DNA of 5,302 nucleotides from Pseudomonadales bacterium (GTDB lineage Bacteria; Pseudomonadota; Gammaproteobacteria; Pseudomonadales; Pseudohongiellaceae), in the NCBI GenBank assembly GCA_031277435.1, contig JAITMI010000249.1, positions 1 to 5,302 of the forward strand. Reading direction: 5' to 3'. The notes under the pieces are model-generated. The model saw only the letters and a list, made by a program, of their open reading frames with translations. It searched no databases and was not told where the DNA came from. Positions within the stretch are counted from its first letter, which is position 1; the number at the start of each line of letters is the position of its first letter. Both the position numbers and the translations under genes were made by a program. Positions 1-5,302 of the stretch are shown one piece after another.

Positions 1-22
1 CTTGTCGCGACACCGAGGTACT

Positions 23-60
23 CCCTCTCCCGCTGGCGGGAGAGGGCGGGGGAGAGGGTG
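23..60. repeat. REP-like palindrome with G-rich flank
   Basis: Positions 23-32 (CCCTCTCCCG) pair perfectly with 37-46 (CGGGAGAGGG) around a CTGG loop, giving a 10-bp GC-rich stem. It is followed by a purine-rich stretch (47-60) that partly repeats the right arm (GGGAGAGGG, then GGGGAGAGGGTG). Palindromes with CCCTCTCCC arms and such a flank are, from memory, frequent dispersed intergenic repeats in beta- and gammaproteobacteria. It has no T-tract, so it is not a canonical intrinsic terminator on either strand, though it could stabilise the 3' end of a transcript entering from the left. Only one copy lies in this window, so its dispersed nature is inferred. Confidence 0.6.
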
Positions 61-62
61 GG

Positions 63-101
63 AAGTTTCAGGGAAAAGTTTCAGGAAAAAAGTTTCGGGA
101 A
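63..101. repeat. Short tandem repeat, three imperfect 13-14 nt units
   Basis: Three successive units begin at 63, 76 and 90, each starting AAGTTTC: AAGTTTCAGGGAA, AAGTTTCAGGAAAA and AAGTTTCGGGAA. A degraded fourth start (AATTTGTGGGGA) follows at 101. The array lies between the palindrome at 23-46 and the zinc-ribbon gene. It looks like local slippage duplication; a binding role is possible but nothing here shows one. Confidence 0.6.
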
Positions 102-127
102 ATTTGTGGGGAGACCCCAGGTCAAGA

Positions 128-142
128 CTCGCCCTACGCGAG
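128..142. promoter_or_regulatory. Inverted repeat CTCGC-N5-GCGAG, possible operator
   Basis: Perfect 5-bp arms (128-132 and 138-142) separated by five bases end 21 bp before the ATG of the zinc-ribbon/HTH gene. MqsA-type zinc-ribbon antitoxins repress their own promoters through palindromes, which makes an autoregulatory site conceivable. The arms are short and no convincing -35/-10 pair is visible around them, so this may be chance in GC-rich DNA. Confidence 0.15.
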
Positions 143-163
143 ATGAATTGAGGCTGGAACATT

Positions 164-670
164 ATGAAATGCCAAGACTGCGGCCAAACGTTGCGCAAGG
201 CCGAGGGCGATTACCTTGCCGAGACCAAAGAGCTAGGTTCCGTGCGCGTTCCTAAAATCCGCTGGTTGCAATGCCCGCTTTGCAAGGGGCGGTATCTTCC
301 CGCTGGCGAAATAACGAAGGTGAACAATTACATCAAGGTAACGGTTGCCCAGTACCTCGCCGCATGTCCCATTTCGCAGTTTGTATCCGCGACGAAGGCC
401 GGCGAAATACTGGGCGTCACCAAGCAGGCATTCAGCAAAAATCAGCGAATAAAACATGGTTTTATTTATGCGTATCCAATGGACGGCAAGCAATATTATT
501 TGAAGGAATCCGTTCAAAAATTTAAGGAAACGGGCGATGGCAGGGTGCCGTTGAGCCTTGCGGTGCATGAGCCGGTGGCATCAATGAAAAGAAGCATGAA
601 GATAAGTAGGCTGGCGCTGAATCCGGCGGAGCCCAGCGTTCATGCGTTGGCGGCGGGTAGAGCAGGGTAA
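164..670 (+). CDS. Orphan YgiT/MqsA-like zinc-ribbon protein with probable helix-turn-helix
   Basis: This 168-residue protein has a two-CxxC zinc knuckle at the N-terminus, C3-x2-C6 and C37-x2-C40, of the YgiT type found in MqsA-like antitoxins and related regulators. After a linker, residues about 70-123 (ISQFVSATKAGEILGVTKQA onward, then a YPMDGKQYYLKESVQKF stretch) resemble a MerR/excisionase-like winged HTH: a helix, a turn at the G in ILGV, a recognition helix, then a beta wing. This suggests a cytoplasmic DNA-binding regulator, but the exact family and target are unknown. The ATG fits because the first CxxC begins at residue 3; a weak GAGG lies at 150-153, ten bases upstream. No toxin gene is adjacent: the next gene is convergent. 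Residues about 129-168 are low in recognisable structure and may be a read-out tail. The HTH-coding part is unusually AT-rich, which hints at horizontal origin. Confidence 0.75.
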   Translation: MKCQDCGQTLRKAEGDYLAETKELGSVRVPKIRWLQCPLCKGRYLPAGEITKVNNYIKVTVAQYLAACPISQFVSATKAGEILGVTKQAFSKNQRIKHGFIYAYPMDGKQYYLKESVQKFKETGDGRVPLSLAVHEPVASMKRSMKISRLALNPAEPSVHALAAGRAG

Positions 671-682
671 CGCCGGGCATCG

Positions 683-710
683 TCCGGGCGCGTCTGAGAC
701 GCGCTCCTAC
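683..710 (-). repeat. REP copy 1 (minus orientation)
   Basis: Read on the minus strand it starts GTAGGAGCGCGTCTCAGACG and ends CGCCCGGA, matching copy 2 at 26 of 28 positions. The core GCGCGTC/GACGCGC arms (688-694 and 698-704) enclose TGA on the plus strand. The stem extends two more pairs outward, one of them a G-T wobble. It lies 12 bp past the stop of the upstream plus-strand gene and could stall or protect the 3' end of that mRNA, but it has no T-tract. Confidence 0.75.
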
Positions 711-761
711 GCAAGGCGGGGCATCGGTGAAACGAATTACGAAAGTGAATGTACGGGCGCG

Positions 762-789
762 GTAGGGGCGCGTCTCAGACGCGCCCAGA
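762..789 (+). repeat. REP copy 2 (plus orientation)
   Basis: It starts GTAGGGGCGCGTCTCAGACG and ends CGCCCAGA. The hairpin is perfect: 9-bp arms GGGCGCGTC (766-774) and GACGCGCCC (778-786) around TCA. The two differences from copy 1 are an A-to-G change at position 6 and a G-to-A change at position 26 of the unit; the first restores a fully paired stem. It lies 64 bp beyond the proS stop codon and may define the 3' end of the proS transcript, although no U-tract follows. Confidence 0.75.
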
Positions 790-853
790 TGTGGCTAAGG
801 GCCGCAAATTTATTGATAGGTGGCCGCGCCGTGGGCGGGTGCAAGGCGCCGCC

Positions 854-2395
854 TCAATACGCCCGCGCCACATAAATCCTCTCTACCGCCGGTTTGCCGG
901 TAAAAATGCACGTTCCAGATACCGGTTCGCCATCCAGCGGTGTATTGCGGATGCTGAGCTTGAGCGCTTTGAGTTGGGCGACGGTGTCTTCCAGTTCAGC
1001 GCCAGTGGGTTTTGACCAGCACAGTTCGACCCAGCCGGGGTAGCGCTGGTCTTCGGCGTAGAATTTCGCCAGGGCGTCTAAGCTGTCGATGTGGCGCACG
1101 ATGTTGGCGTCGCGTTTGGCTTTGGCTTCGGTGAACAGGCTGCTTTGGATTGCTTCCAGCTCGCTGGCTGCGCTGGCGATGAAGGCGTCTTTGGTTTGCG
1201 CGACGAAATTCGGCTTGGCGTCGGCGCGCCAGAGCTGGTCGCGGCGCAGCGCTGAGACTTGGCCATTGGCGGCGTCGCGGCCGCCGATTTCGAGAATCAG
1301 CGGTACGCCTTTTTTGACCCAAATCCAGCGTTTTTGCGTGGCCTTGCCGGGGCGCTTGTCGTGCAGTACGCGCAGCGGTTCGCCGAATGCGCGCAGTTGC
1401 GCCAGCGCGTGGCGCAGTGCTTCGCAATAGGCGAGCACGGCGGCGTCTTCCTCGGTGTCGCGCAGCATCGGCAGAATCACGATTTGCCAGGGCGCGATGC
1501 GCGGCGGTACGCGCAGGCCGTCGTCGTCGCCGTGGGTCATGATGACGCCGCCGATCAGGCGCGTGGAAACGCCCCAACTGGTGGTGTGGCACAGCGCTTG
1601 CTGGCCTTCCTTGTTTTGGTACTGAATGCCGGCGGCCTCGGCGAAACCGGTGCCAAGGTAGTGCGAGGTGCCGGCTTGCAGCGCCTTGCCGTCTTGCATC
1701 ATGGCTTCGATGGAATAGGTGGCCACCGCGCCGGGGAACCGTTCGTTCTCGGGTTTTTCGCCGGTGATTACCGGCATTGCCAGCACGTTTTCGGCGAAGG
1801 CGCGGTACATGGCGAGCGCGCGCAGCGTTTCGCTCATGGCGTCCTCGCGGTCAGCGTGGGCGGTGTGGCCTTCTTGCCACAGAAATTCGCTGGTGCGCAG
1901 GAACATACGCGTGCGCATTTCCCAGCGCACCACGTTGGCCCATTGGTTGGTCAATAGCGGCAAATCGCGCCAGGACTGCACCCAGCGCGACATGGCAGCG
2001 CCGATCACCGTCTCCGAGGTCGGGCGCACCACTAGCGGTTCTTCCAGCTTCGCTTCCGGGTCGGGGGTGAGCGAGCCTTTGCCGTCGCTGATCAGCCGGT
2101 GATGCGTGACCACCGCCATTTCCTTGGCGAAACCTTCGACATGCTCGGCTTCCTTGGCGAAATAGGACAGCGGAATAAATAGCGGAAAATAGCAGTTCTG
2201 TACCCCCGCCGCCTTGATGTCGGCGTCCATCAGCGCCTGAATCCGTTCCCAGATGCCATAACCCCAGGGCCGGATCACCATGCAGCCGCGCACGCCGGAT
2301 TCTTCGGCCATTTCCGCCTCACTGATGACCTCTTGGTACCATTGGGCGAAATCCCCTTCGCGGGTGGTGGAAAGCGTATGTTTGATCTGAGTCAT
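854..2395 (-). CDS. proS: Prolyl-tRNA synthetase, archaeal/eukaryotic (ProS type 3) class
   Basis: This class II synthetase charges tRNA-Pro with proline in the cytoplasm. The 513-residue protein shows motif 1 around 34-52 (GVRGCMVIRPWGYGIWERI), RPTSE at 124-128, motif 2 at 161-181 (FLRTSEFLWQEGHTAHA), a substrate loop around GTSHYLGTGFAEA (242-254), and motif 3 at 279-302 (GVIMTHGDDDGLRVPPR, with R299). An anticodon-binding domain follows at about 303-405, then the C-terminal domain ending in Y513, a trait of this class. Motifs 2 and 3 are about 100 residues apart, so there is no room for the roughly 180-residue INS editing domain of the usual beta/gammaproteobacterial enzyme. The family's C-terminal four-Cys zinc site is reduced to C459 and C496. 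The ATG at 2395 gives the expected N-terminus (FAQWYQEVISEAEMAEESGV), but no clear Shine-Dalgarno precedes it. It is divergent from tkt and convergent with the zinc-ribbon gene. Confidence 0.95.
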   Translation of the reverse strand: MTQIKHTLSTTREGDFAQWYQEVISEAEMAEESGVRGCMVIRPWGYGIWERIQALMDADIKAAGVQNCYFPLFIPLSYFAKEAEHVEGFAKEMAVVTHHRLISDGKGSLTPDPEAKLEEPLVVRPTSETVIGAAMSRWVQSWRDLPLLTNQWANVVRWEMRTRMFLRTSEFLWQEGHTAHADREDAMSETLRALAMYRAFAENVLAMPVITGEKPENERFPGAVATYSIEAMMQDGKALQAGTSHYLGTGFAEAAGIQYQNKEGQQALCHTTSWGVSTRLIGGVIMTHGDDDGLRVPPRIAPWQIVILPMLRDTEEDAAVLAYCEALRHALAQLRAFGEPLRVLHDKRPGKATQKRWIWVKKGVPLILEIGGRDAANGQVSALRRDQLWRADAKPNFVAQTKDAFIASAASELEAIQSSLFTEAKAKRDANIVRHIDSLDALAKFYAEDQRYPGWVELCWSKPTGAELEDTVAQLKALKLSIRNTPLDGEPVSGTCIFTGKPAVERIYVARAY

Positions 2396-2430
2396 GGCGA
2401 TTATTTGGCTGGTATGAAGTAAAAGCGCGG

Positions 2431-2436
2431 ATTATA
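2431..2436 (-). promoter_or_regulatory. Candidate -10 box of proS
   Basis: The minus strand reads a perfect TATAAT here in otherwise GC-rich DNA, 35 bp before the proS ATG. A start about seven bases on would leave a leader of roughly 29 nt. The -35 region at the right spacing (about 2454-2459, CACCAC) is poor, so an activator or weak promoter is possible. Confidence 0.4.
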
Positions 2437-2466
2437 GCGCCCGGGCGGCTTGCGTGGTGGGGGAGA

Positions 2467-2495
2467 TTGGCTAGGGGGGCGAGTTAGGGGAGAAT
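2467..2495 (+). promoter_or_regulatory. Candidate sigma-70 promoter of tkt
   Basis: TTGGCT (2467-2472; four of six matches to TTGACA) and GAGAAT (2490-2495; four of six matches to TATAAT) are 17 bp apart. Transcription would begin near 2502, leaving a leader of about 23 nt with the ribosome binding site. The spacer is G-rich (six Gs at 2474-2479). Two moderate hexamers can arise by chance, so this is tentative. Confidence 0.3.
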
Positions 2496-2510
2496 GCACG
2501 TCTTTTTCCG

Positions 2511-2527
2511 AAGGAGACAGCAGTATG
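2511..2527 (+). promoter_or_regulatory. Ribosome binding site that sets the tkt start
   Basis: AAGGAG at 2511-2516 stands eight bases before the ATG at 2525. This favours 2525 over the in-frame TTG at 2450, which would add 25 residues with no family resemblance and would start inside the divergent promoter region. Confidence 0.85.
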
Positions 2528-4555
2528 CCGGCGGCTACCCAAAGGCCCGATCAGCTTGACACGCGCAAGGCGTCCCGCAAAGACTGCGCCAACGCCATTC
2601 GTGCCCTCAGCATGGACGCGGTACAGAAAGCCAATTCCGGCCACCCTGGCGCGCCGATGGGCATGGCTGACATCGCCGAGGCGCTGTGGCATGACTTTCT
2701 GCGCCACAATCCCAGCAACCCCGCCTGGGTGAACCGCGACCGTTTCGTGCTGTCGAACGGCCACGGCTCAATGCTGATTTATGCGCTCTTGCACCTGAGC
2801 GGCTACGAGCTTGGCATCGACGATCTCAAGCAATTCCGCCAACTGCATTCCAAAACGCCGGGGCATCCGGAATACGGCTACACGCCCGGCGTGGAAACCA
2901 CCACCGGGCCGCTCGGGCAGGGGCTCGCCAACGCGGTGGGCATGGCGCTGGCCGAACGCACGTTGGCGGCGCAGTTCAACCGTCCGGATTTTCCGGTGAT
3001 CGATCATCACACCTATGTATTCGTTGGCGACGGCTGCCTGATGGAAGGCATTTCGCACGAAGTCTGCTCCCTGGCCGGCACGCTCAAACTGGGCAAGCTG
3101 ATCGCGTTTTATGACGACAACGGCATCAGCATCGACGGCCAGGTGCAAGAATGGTTCGCCGACGACACCGCGCAGCGCTTCGCCGCCTACGGCTGGCAAG
3201 TCATCAAGGTGGATGGCCACGATGGCGACGCCGTCGCCGCCGCGATCGCACAGGCCAAAGCCAACACTGAACAGCCAACTCTGTTGATGTGCAAAACCAT
3301 CATCGGCTACGGCGCGCCAAACAAACAAGGCACCGAAGGCGTGCACGGTTCGCCGCTTGGCACCGAGGAAATACAAGCCGCGCGCGGCGTCTTGCATTGG
3401 GAATATTTACCCTTCGATATTCCGGCGGAAATTTATCAAACCTGGGACGCGCGCGAACGCGGTTTTCAACAGGAAATGCAGTGGAAGGAACTGTTCACGC
3501 GCTACGAAGAAGAATATCCGGAACTGGCGATGGAATTGGTGCGCCGTCTCAAGCGGCAATTTTACGGCGATTTTGAACAGCAAGCCGACGCCTTCATTCA
3601 AGAATGCGCCGCCAAAGGCGAAAACATCGCCACCCGCAAAGCCTCGCAAAATTGCCTCGCCGCGTTTGGCGCGCTGTTGCCGGAACTTGTGGGCGGCTCC
3701 GCCGATCTCACCGGCTCCAACCTCACCAACTGGAAAGGCAGCGTGCCCATCAGCCGCGATAGCGCCGGCAATTATTTGTATTACGGCGTGCGTGAATTCG
3801 GCATGGTAGCGCTCAATAACGGCATCGCGCTGCATGGCGGTTTCATTCCGTATGGCGGCACTTTTCTGGTGTTCATGGACTATGCGCGCAACGCCGTGCG
3901 CATGGCGGCCTTGATGAAATTGCAAACGATTTTCGTGTTCACCCACGATTCCATCGGCCAGGGCGAAGACGGCCCCACGCATCAACCCGTGGAACAGCTC
4001 GCCAACCTGCGCAATACCCCCAACATGATGCTATGGCGCCCCGCCGACGCGGTGGAAACCGCGGTAGCCTGGAAAGCCGCGCTGCTCAATCGCGGCGGCC
4101 CCACTGCGCTGGTCCTCTCGCGGCAGAATCTGCCGCATCTCGTGCGCGACGAAACGCAGCTCGCCAATATCGCCAAAGGCGCCTATGTGCTCTGCGATTG
4201 CGCCGGCGCGCCGGAGGCTATCGTGCTGGCCACCGGCTCCGAGCAAAGCATTGCGCTCGAAGCGGTCAAAAACCTGCAAGCCGTCGGCAAAGCGGTACGT
4301 TTGGTGGCCATGCCTTCCACCACCGTGTTCGACGCGCAGGACGCCGCCTACAAGGAACAAGTGCTGCCCAATAGCGTGCGCCGGCGCGTAGCGGTGGAAG
4401 CCGCGCATCCTGACTTTTGGTTCAAATACGTCGGCCTCGATGGCAAAGTGCTGGGCATGAATACTTTTGGCGAATCCGCGCCCGGCCCAGTGTTGATGAA
4501 ACATTTTGGTTTTACCACGCAAGCCATCGTCGCAGCGGTGGAGAGCCTGTTCTGA
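2525..4555 (+). CDS. tkt: Transketolase
   Basis: This thiamine-diphosphate enzyme moves two-carbon ketol units between sugar phosphates in the pentose phosphate pathway (and the Calvin cycle where present), linking xylulose 5-P, ribose 5-P, sedoheptulose 7-P, fructose 6-P, glyceraldehyde 3-P and erythrose 4-P. The 676-residue length is normal for bacterial enzymes. Matches to the E. coli active site, shifted by 13-14 residues, are H40 (SGHPG), H80 (GHGS), the cofactor motif GDGCLMEG (168-175) with N199, H274 (GVHG), R371, S398, catalytic E424 (GVREFGM), H474, D482, H486 ([10 protein letters not shown]) and R533. TPP-binding, pyrimidine-binding and C-terminal domains are all complete. The start is set by AAGGAG eight bases upstream. 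The stop TGA overlaps the presumed CTG start of the next gene, so the two are likely co-transcribed and coupled. Nothing suggests damage. Whether it belongs to a Calvin cycle (cbbT) cannot be told here. Confidence 0.98.
   Translation: MPAATQRPDQLDTRKASRKDCANAIRALSMDAVQKANSGHPGAPMGMADIAEALWHDFLRHNPSNPAWVNRDRFVLSNGHGSMLIYALLHLSGYELGIDDLKQFRQLHSKTPGHPEYGYTPGVETTTGPLGQGLANAVGMALAERTLAAQFNRPDFPVIDHHTYVFVGDGCLMEGISHEVCSLAGTLKLGKLIAFYDDNGISIDGQVQEWFADDTAQRFAAYGWQVIKVDGHDGDAVAAAIAQAKANTEQPTLLMCKTIIGYGAPNKQGTEGVHGSPLGTEEIQAARGVLHWEYLPFDIPAEIYQTWDARERGFQQEMQWKELFTRYEEEYPELAMELVRRLKRQFYGDFEQQADAFIQECAAKGENIATRKASQNCLAAFGALLPELVGGSADLTGSNLTNWKGSVPISRDSAGNYLYYGVREFGMVALNNGIALHGGFIPYGGTFLVFMDYARNAVRMAALMKLQTIFVFTHDSIGQGEDGPTHQPVEQLANLRNTPNMMLWRPADAVETAVAWKAALLNRGGPTALVLSRQNLPHLVRDETQLANIAKGAYVLCDCAGAPEAIVLATGSEQSIALEAVKNLQAVGKAVRLVAMPSTTVFDAQDAAYKEQVLPNSVRRRVAVEAAHPDFWFKYVGLDGKVLGMNTFGESAPGPVLMKHFGFTTQAIVAAVESLF
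4540..4554 (+). promoter_or_regulatory. Shine-Dalgarno and CTG start of the dehydrogenase gene
   Basis: GGAG at 4540-4543, inside the last codons of tkt, is eight bases before CTG at 4552-4554. CTG shares two bases with the tkt stop (CTGA). No ATG, GTG or TTG exists in this frame over the 110 bases upstream, and the first one downstream (GTG at 4609) lies beyond the GLGRIGR nucleotide-binding motif. The spacing matches a functional site, so CTG is the best start. Confidence 0.6.
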
Positions 4556-5302
4556 GCGCGCCCGCCATCAAGGTCGCCATCAACGGGCTGGGCCGCATTG
4601 GCCGCGGCGTGTTGCGCGCCTATTTCGAGCGCCACGATCTCGACGCCTTCGAGATCGTGGCCTTGAACGAACTGGCCGATCTGCAAACCCTGGCGCATCT
4701 CACCCGTTACGACAGCACGCACGGCAAATTTCCCGGCACGGTAACGACAGCCCCTGGCCAATTGCGGATCAACGGGCAGGTGCTGCATGTGACGCAACAA
4801 CGTGACATCGGCCAACTGCCCTGGCGTGATTATGGCGTGGACATTGTGCTCGAATGCACCGGCGCCTTCACCGATCGCGCCAGCGCCGAGCGGCATCTGG
4901 CGCAAGGCGCCCGGCGCGTGCTGTTTTCGCAACCGGCGGAGGCCGACGTGGATGCCACCATTGTCTATGGCGTCAACCATGCCGCGCTGCAACAGCAGCA
5001 CACGATTGTCTCCAACGCCTCCTGCACCACCAATTGCATCGTGCCGGTGATCGACGCGCTGCATCGCGCGCTGGGCGTCGAATGCGGCGTAATCACGACC
5101 ATTCATTCCGCAATGAATGATCAGCCGGTGATCGACGCCTATCATCACACCGACCTGCGCAAAACCCGCAGCGCTTTTCAATCGATCATTCCAGTCGATA
5201 CTGGCCTCGCGCGCGGCATCGAGCGCGTGTTGCCGGAGTTGACTGGCCGCTTTGAAGCGCAGGCTATGCGCGTGCCCACGGTCAACGTCTCCGCCATCGA
5301 CC
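4552..5302 (+). CDS. epd: Erythrose-4-phosphate dehydrogenase-like protein (GAPDH superfamily), 3' end cut by window
   Basis: The 250 visible codons encode most of a GAPDH-fold NAD-dependent dehydrogenase. Counting from CTG4552, the Rossmann motif INGLGRIGR is at 10-18, NELAD at 39-43, catalytic SNASCTTNC with C158 at 154-162, and the base H185 sits 27 residues later, as in GAPDH. NELAD (GAPDHs usually have ND) and [20 protein letters not shown] at 184-203 (GAPDHs usually have HAYTNDQ) point to the Epd/GapB subgroup rather than glycolytic GapA. Epd oxidises erythrose 4-P to 4-phosphoerythronate, the first step of the DXP-dependent pyridoxal phosphate route; some relatives also act on glyceraldehyde 3-P. 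Placement directly after tkt fits, since transketolase handles erythrose 4-P. The reading frame is open without frameshifts to the window end; about 90 residues should follow. The start is non-standard. Confidence 0.9.
   Translation, partial: MSAPAIKVAINGLGRIGRGVLRAYFERHDLDAFEIVALNELADLQTLAHLTRYDSTHGKFPGTVTTAPGQLRINGQVLHVTQQRDIGQLPWRDYGVDIVLECTGAFTDRASAERHLAQGARRVLFSQPAEADVDATIVYGVNHAALQQQHTIVSNASCTTNCIVPVIDALHRALGVECGVITTIHSAMNDQPVIDAYHHTDLRKTRSAFQSIIPVDTGLARGIERVLPELTGRFEAQAMRVPTVNVSAID

Larger units (their letters stand above)
683..789. mobile_element. REPIN-like unit: two inverted GTAG-headed REPs
   Basis: Two 28-nt copies of one palindromic element (683-710 on minus, 762-789 on plus) flank a 51-nt spacer, making a 107-bp inverted doublet. 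Their GTAG heads face each other across the spacer. A head tetranucleotide GTAG next to an imperfect palindrome is the known hallmark of REPs mobilised by RAYT (TnpA-REP) tyrosine transposases, and paired inverted REPs form REPINs or BIMEs. The unit sits between the convergent ends of the zinc-ribbon gene and proS, the usual place for such elements. The RAYT gene itself is not in this window, so mobility is inferred. Confidence 0.55.

Noticed and set aside
107..119. TGGGG-AGA-CCCCA mini-hairpin
   Set aside because: Five base pairs only, with no T-tract or partner site; expected by chance in this composition.
58..255. 65-residue plus-strand ORF over the tandem repeats
   Set aside because: It is made of repeat DNA, overlaps the zinc-ribbon gene out of frame and resembles no protein family.
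831..871. Imperfect stem (GTGG/CCAC plus GCGGG/CCCGC) around the proS stop codon as a terminator
   Set aside because: It has a bulge and a 22-nt loop containing the stop codon, and no T-tract follows on the minus strand.
1259..1957. 232-residue plus-strand ORF antisense to proS
   Set aside because: The opposite strand encodes all class II synthetase motifs; this is a high-GC shadow with biased composition.
2450..2524. N-terminal extension of transketolase from TTG at 2450
   Set aside because: The added 25 residues are Gly/Arg-rich without family resemblance, while ATG at 2525 has a strong ribosome binding site.
2768..3397. 209-residue minus-strand ORF antisense to tkt
   Set aside because: It lies wholly within the well-supported transketolase frame and shows no recognisable domain.
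4348..5181. 277-residue minus-strand ORF across the tkt-epd junction
   Set aside because: Both plus-strand genes are clearly coding there; the reverse ORF spans two unrelated genes and has no family features.

Overview
The window looks like chromosomal DNA from a GC-rich proteobacterium, most likely beta or gamma. The evidence is the adjacent transketolase and erythrose-4-phosphate-type dehydrogenase genes, which start the tkt-epd-pgk-fba arrangement known from those classes; the Pseudomonas-like residues of the Epd protein; and GTAG-headed REP palindromes in an intergenic gap. No species can be named from the sequence alone.

Layout. Positions 1-160 are non-coding and hold a strong 10-bp-stem palindrome (23-46), three imperfect 13-14 nt tandem units (63-101) and a small inverted repeat just upstream of the first gene. 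Positions 164-670 (+) encode a small orphan protein with a YgiT/MqsA-like zinc ribbon and a probable helix-turn-helix; part of it is clearly more AT-rich than the rest of the window. The gap 671-853 lies between convergent genes and carries two copies of a 28-nt GTAG-headed REP in inverted orientation, forming a REPIN-like unit. Positions 854-2395 (-) encode an archaeal/eukaryotic-type prolyl-tRNA synthetase. A 129-bp divergent intergenic region (2396-2524) holds candidate promoters for both flanking genes. Positions 2525-4555 (+) encode a complete transketolase. From 4552 to the window end (+) is the first 250 codons of an Epd/GapB-family dehydrogenase, whose only reasonable start is a CTG overlapping the transketolase stop codon.

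How the genes work together. Transketolase makes or uses erythrose 4-phosphate and glyceraldehyde 3-phosphate; an Epd-type enzyme oxidises erythrose 4-phosphate toward pyridoxal phosphate synthesis, or may act on glyceraldehyde 3-phosphate. The 4-nt CTGA overlap implies one transcript with translational coupling. The prolyl-tRNA synthetase is an independent, divergently read housekeeping gene. The zinc-ribbon gene has no visible partner and looks like accessory DNA beside repeats.

I see no CRISPR array, tRNA, rRNA, transposase or phage gene, and nothing that amounts to a new multi-gene system. The most notable points are the CTG start, the synthetase type with its depleted zinc site, the REPIN-like repeat and the orphan zinc-ribbon/HTH protein.
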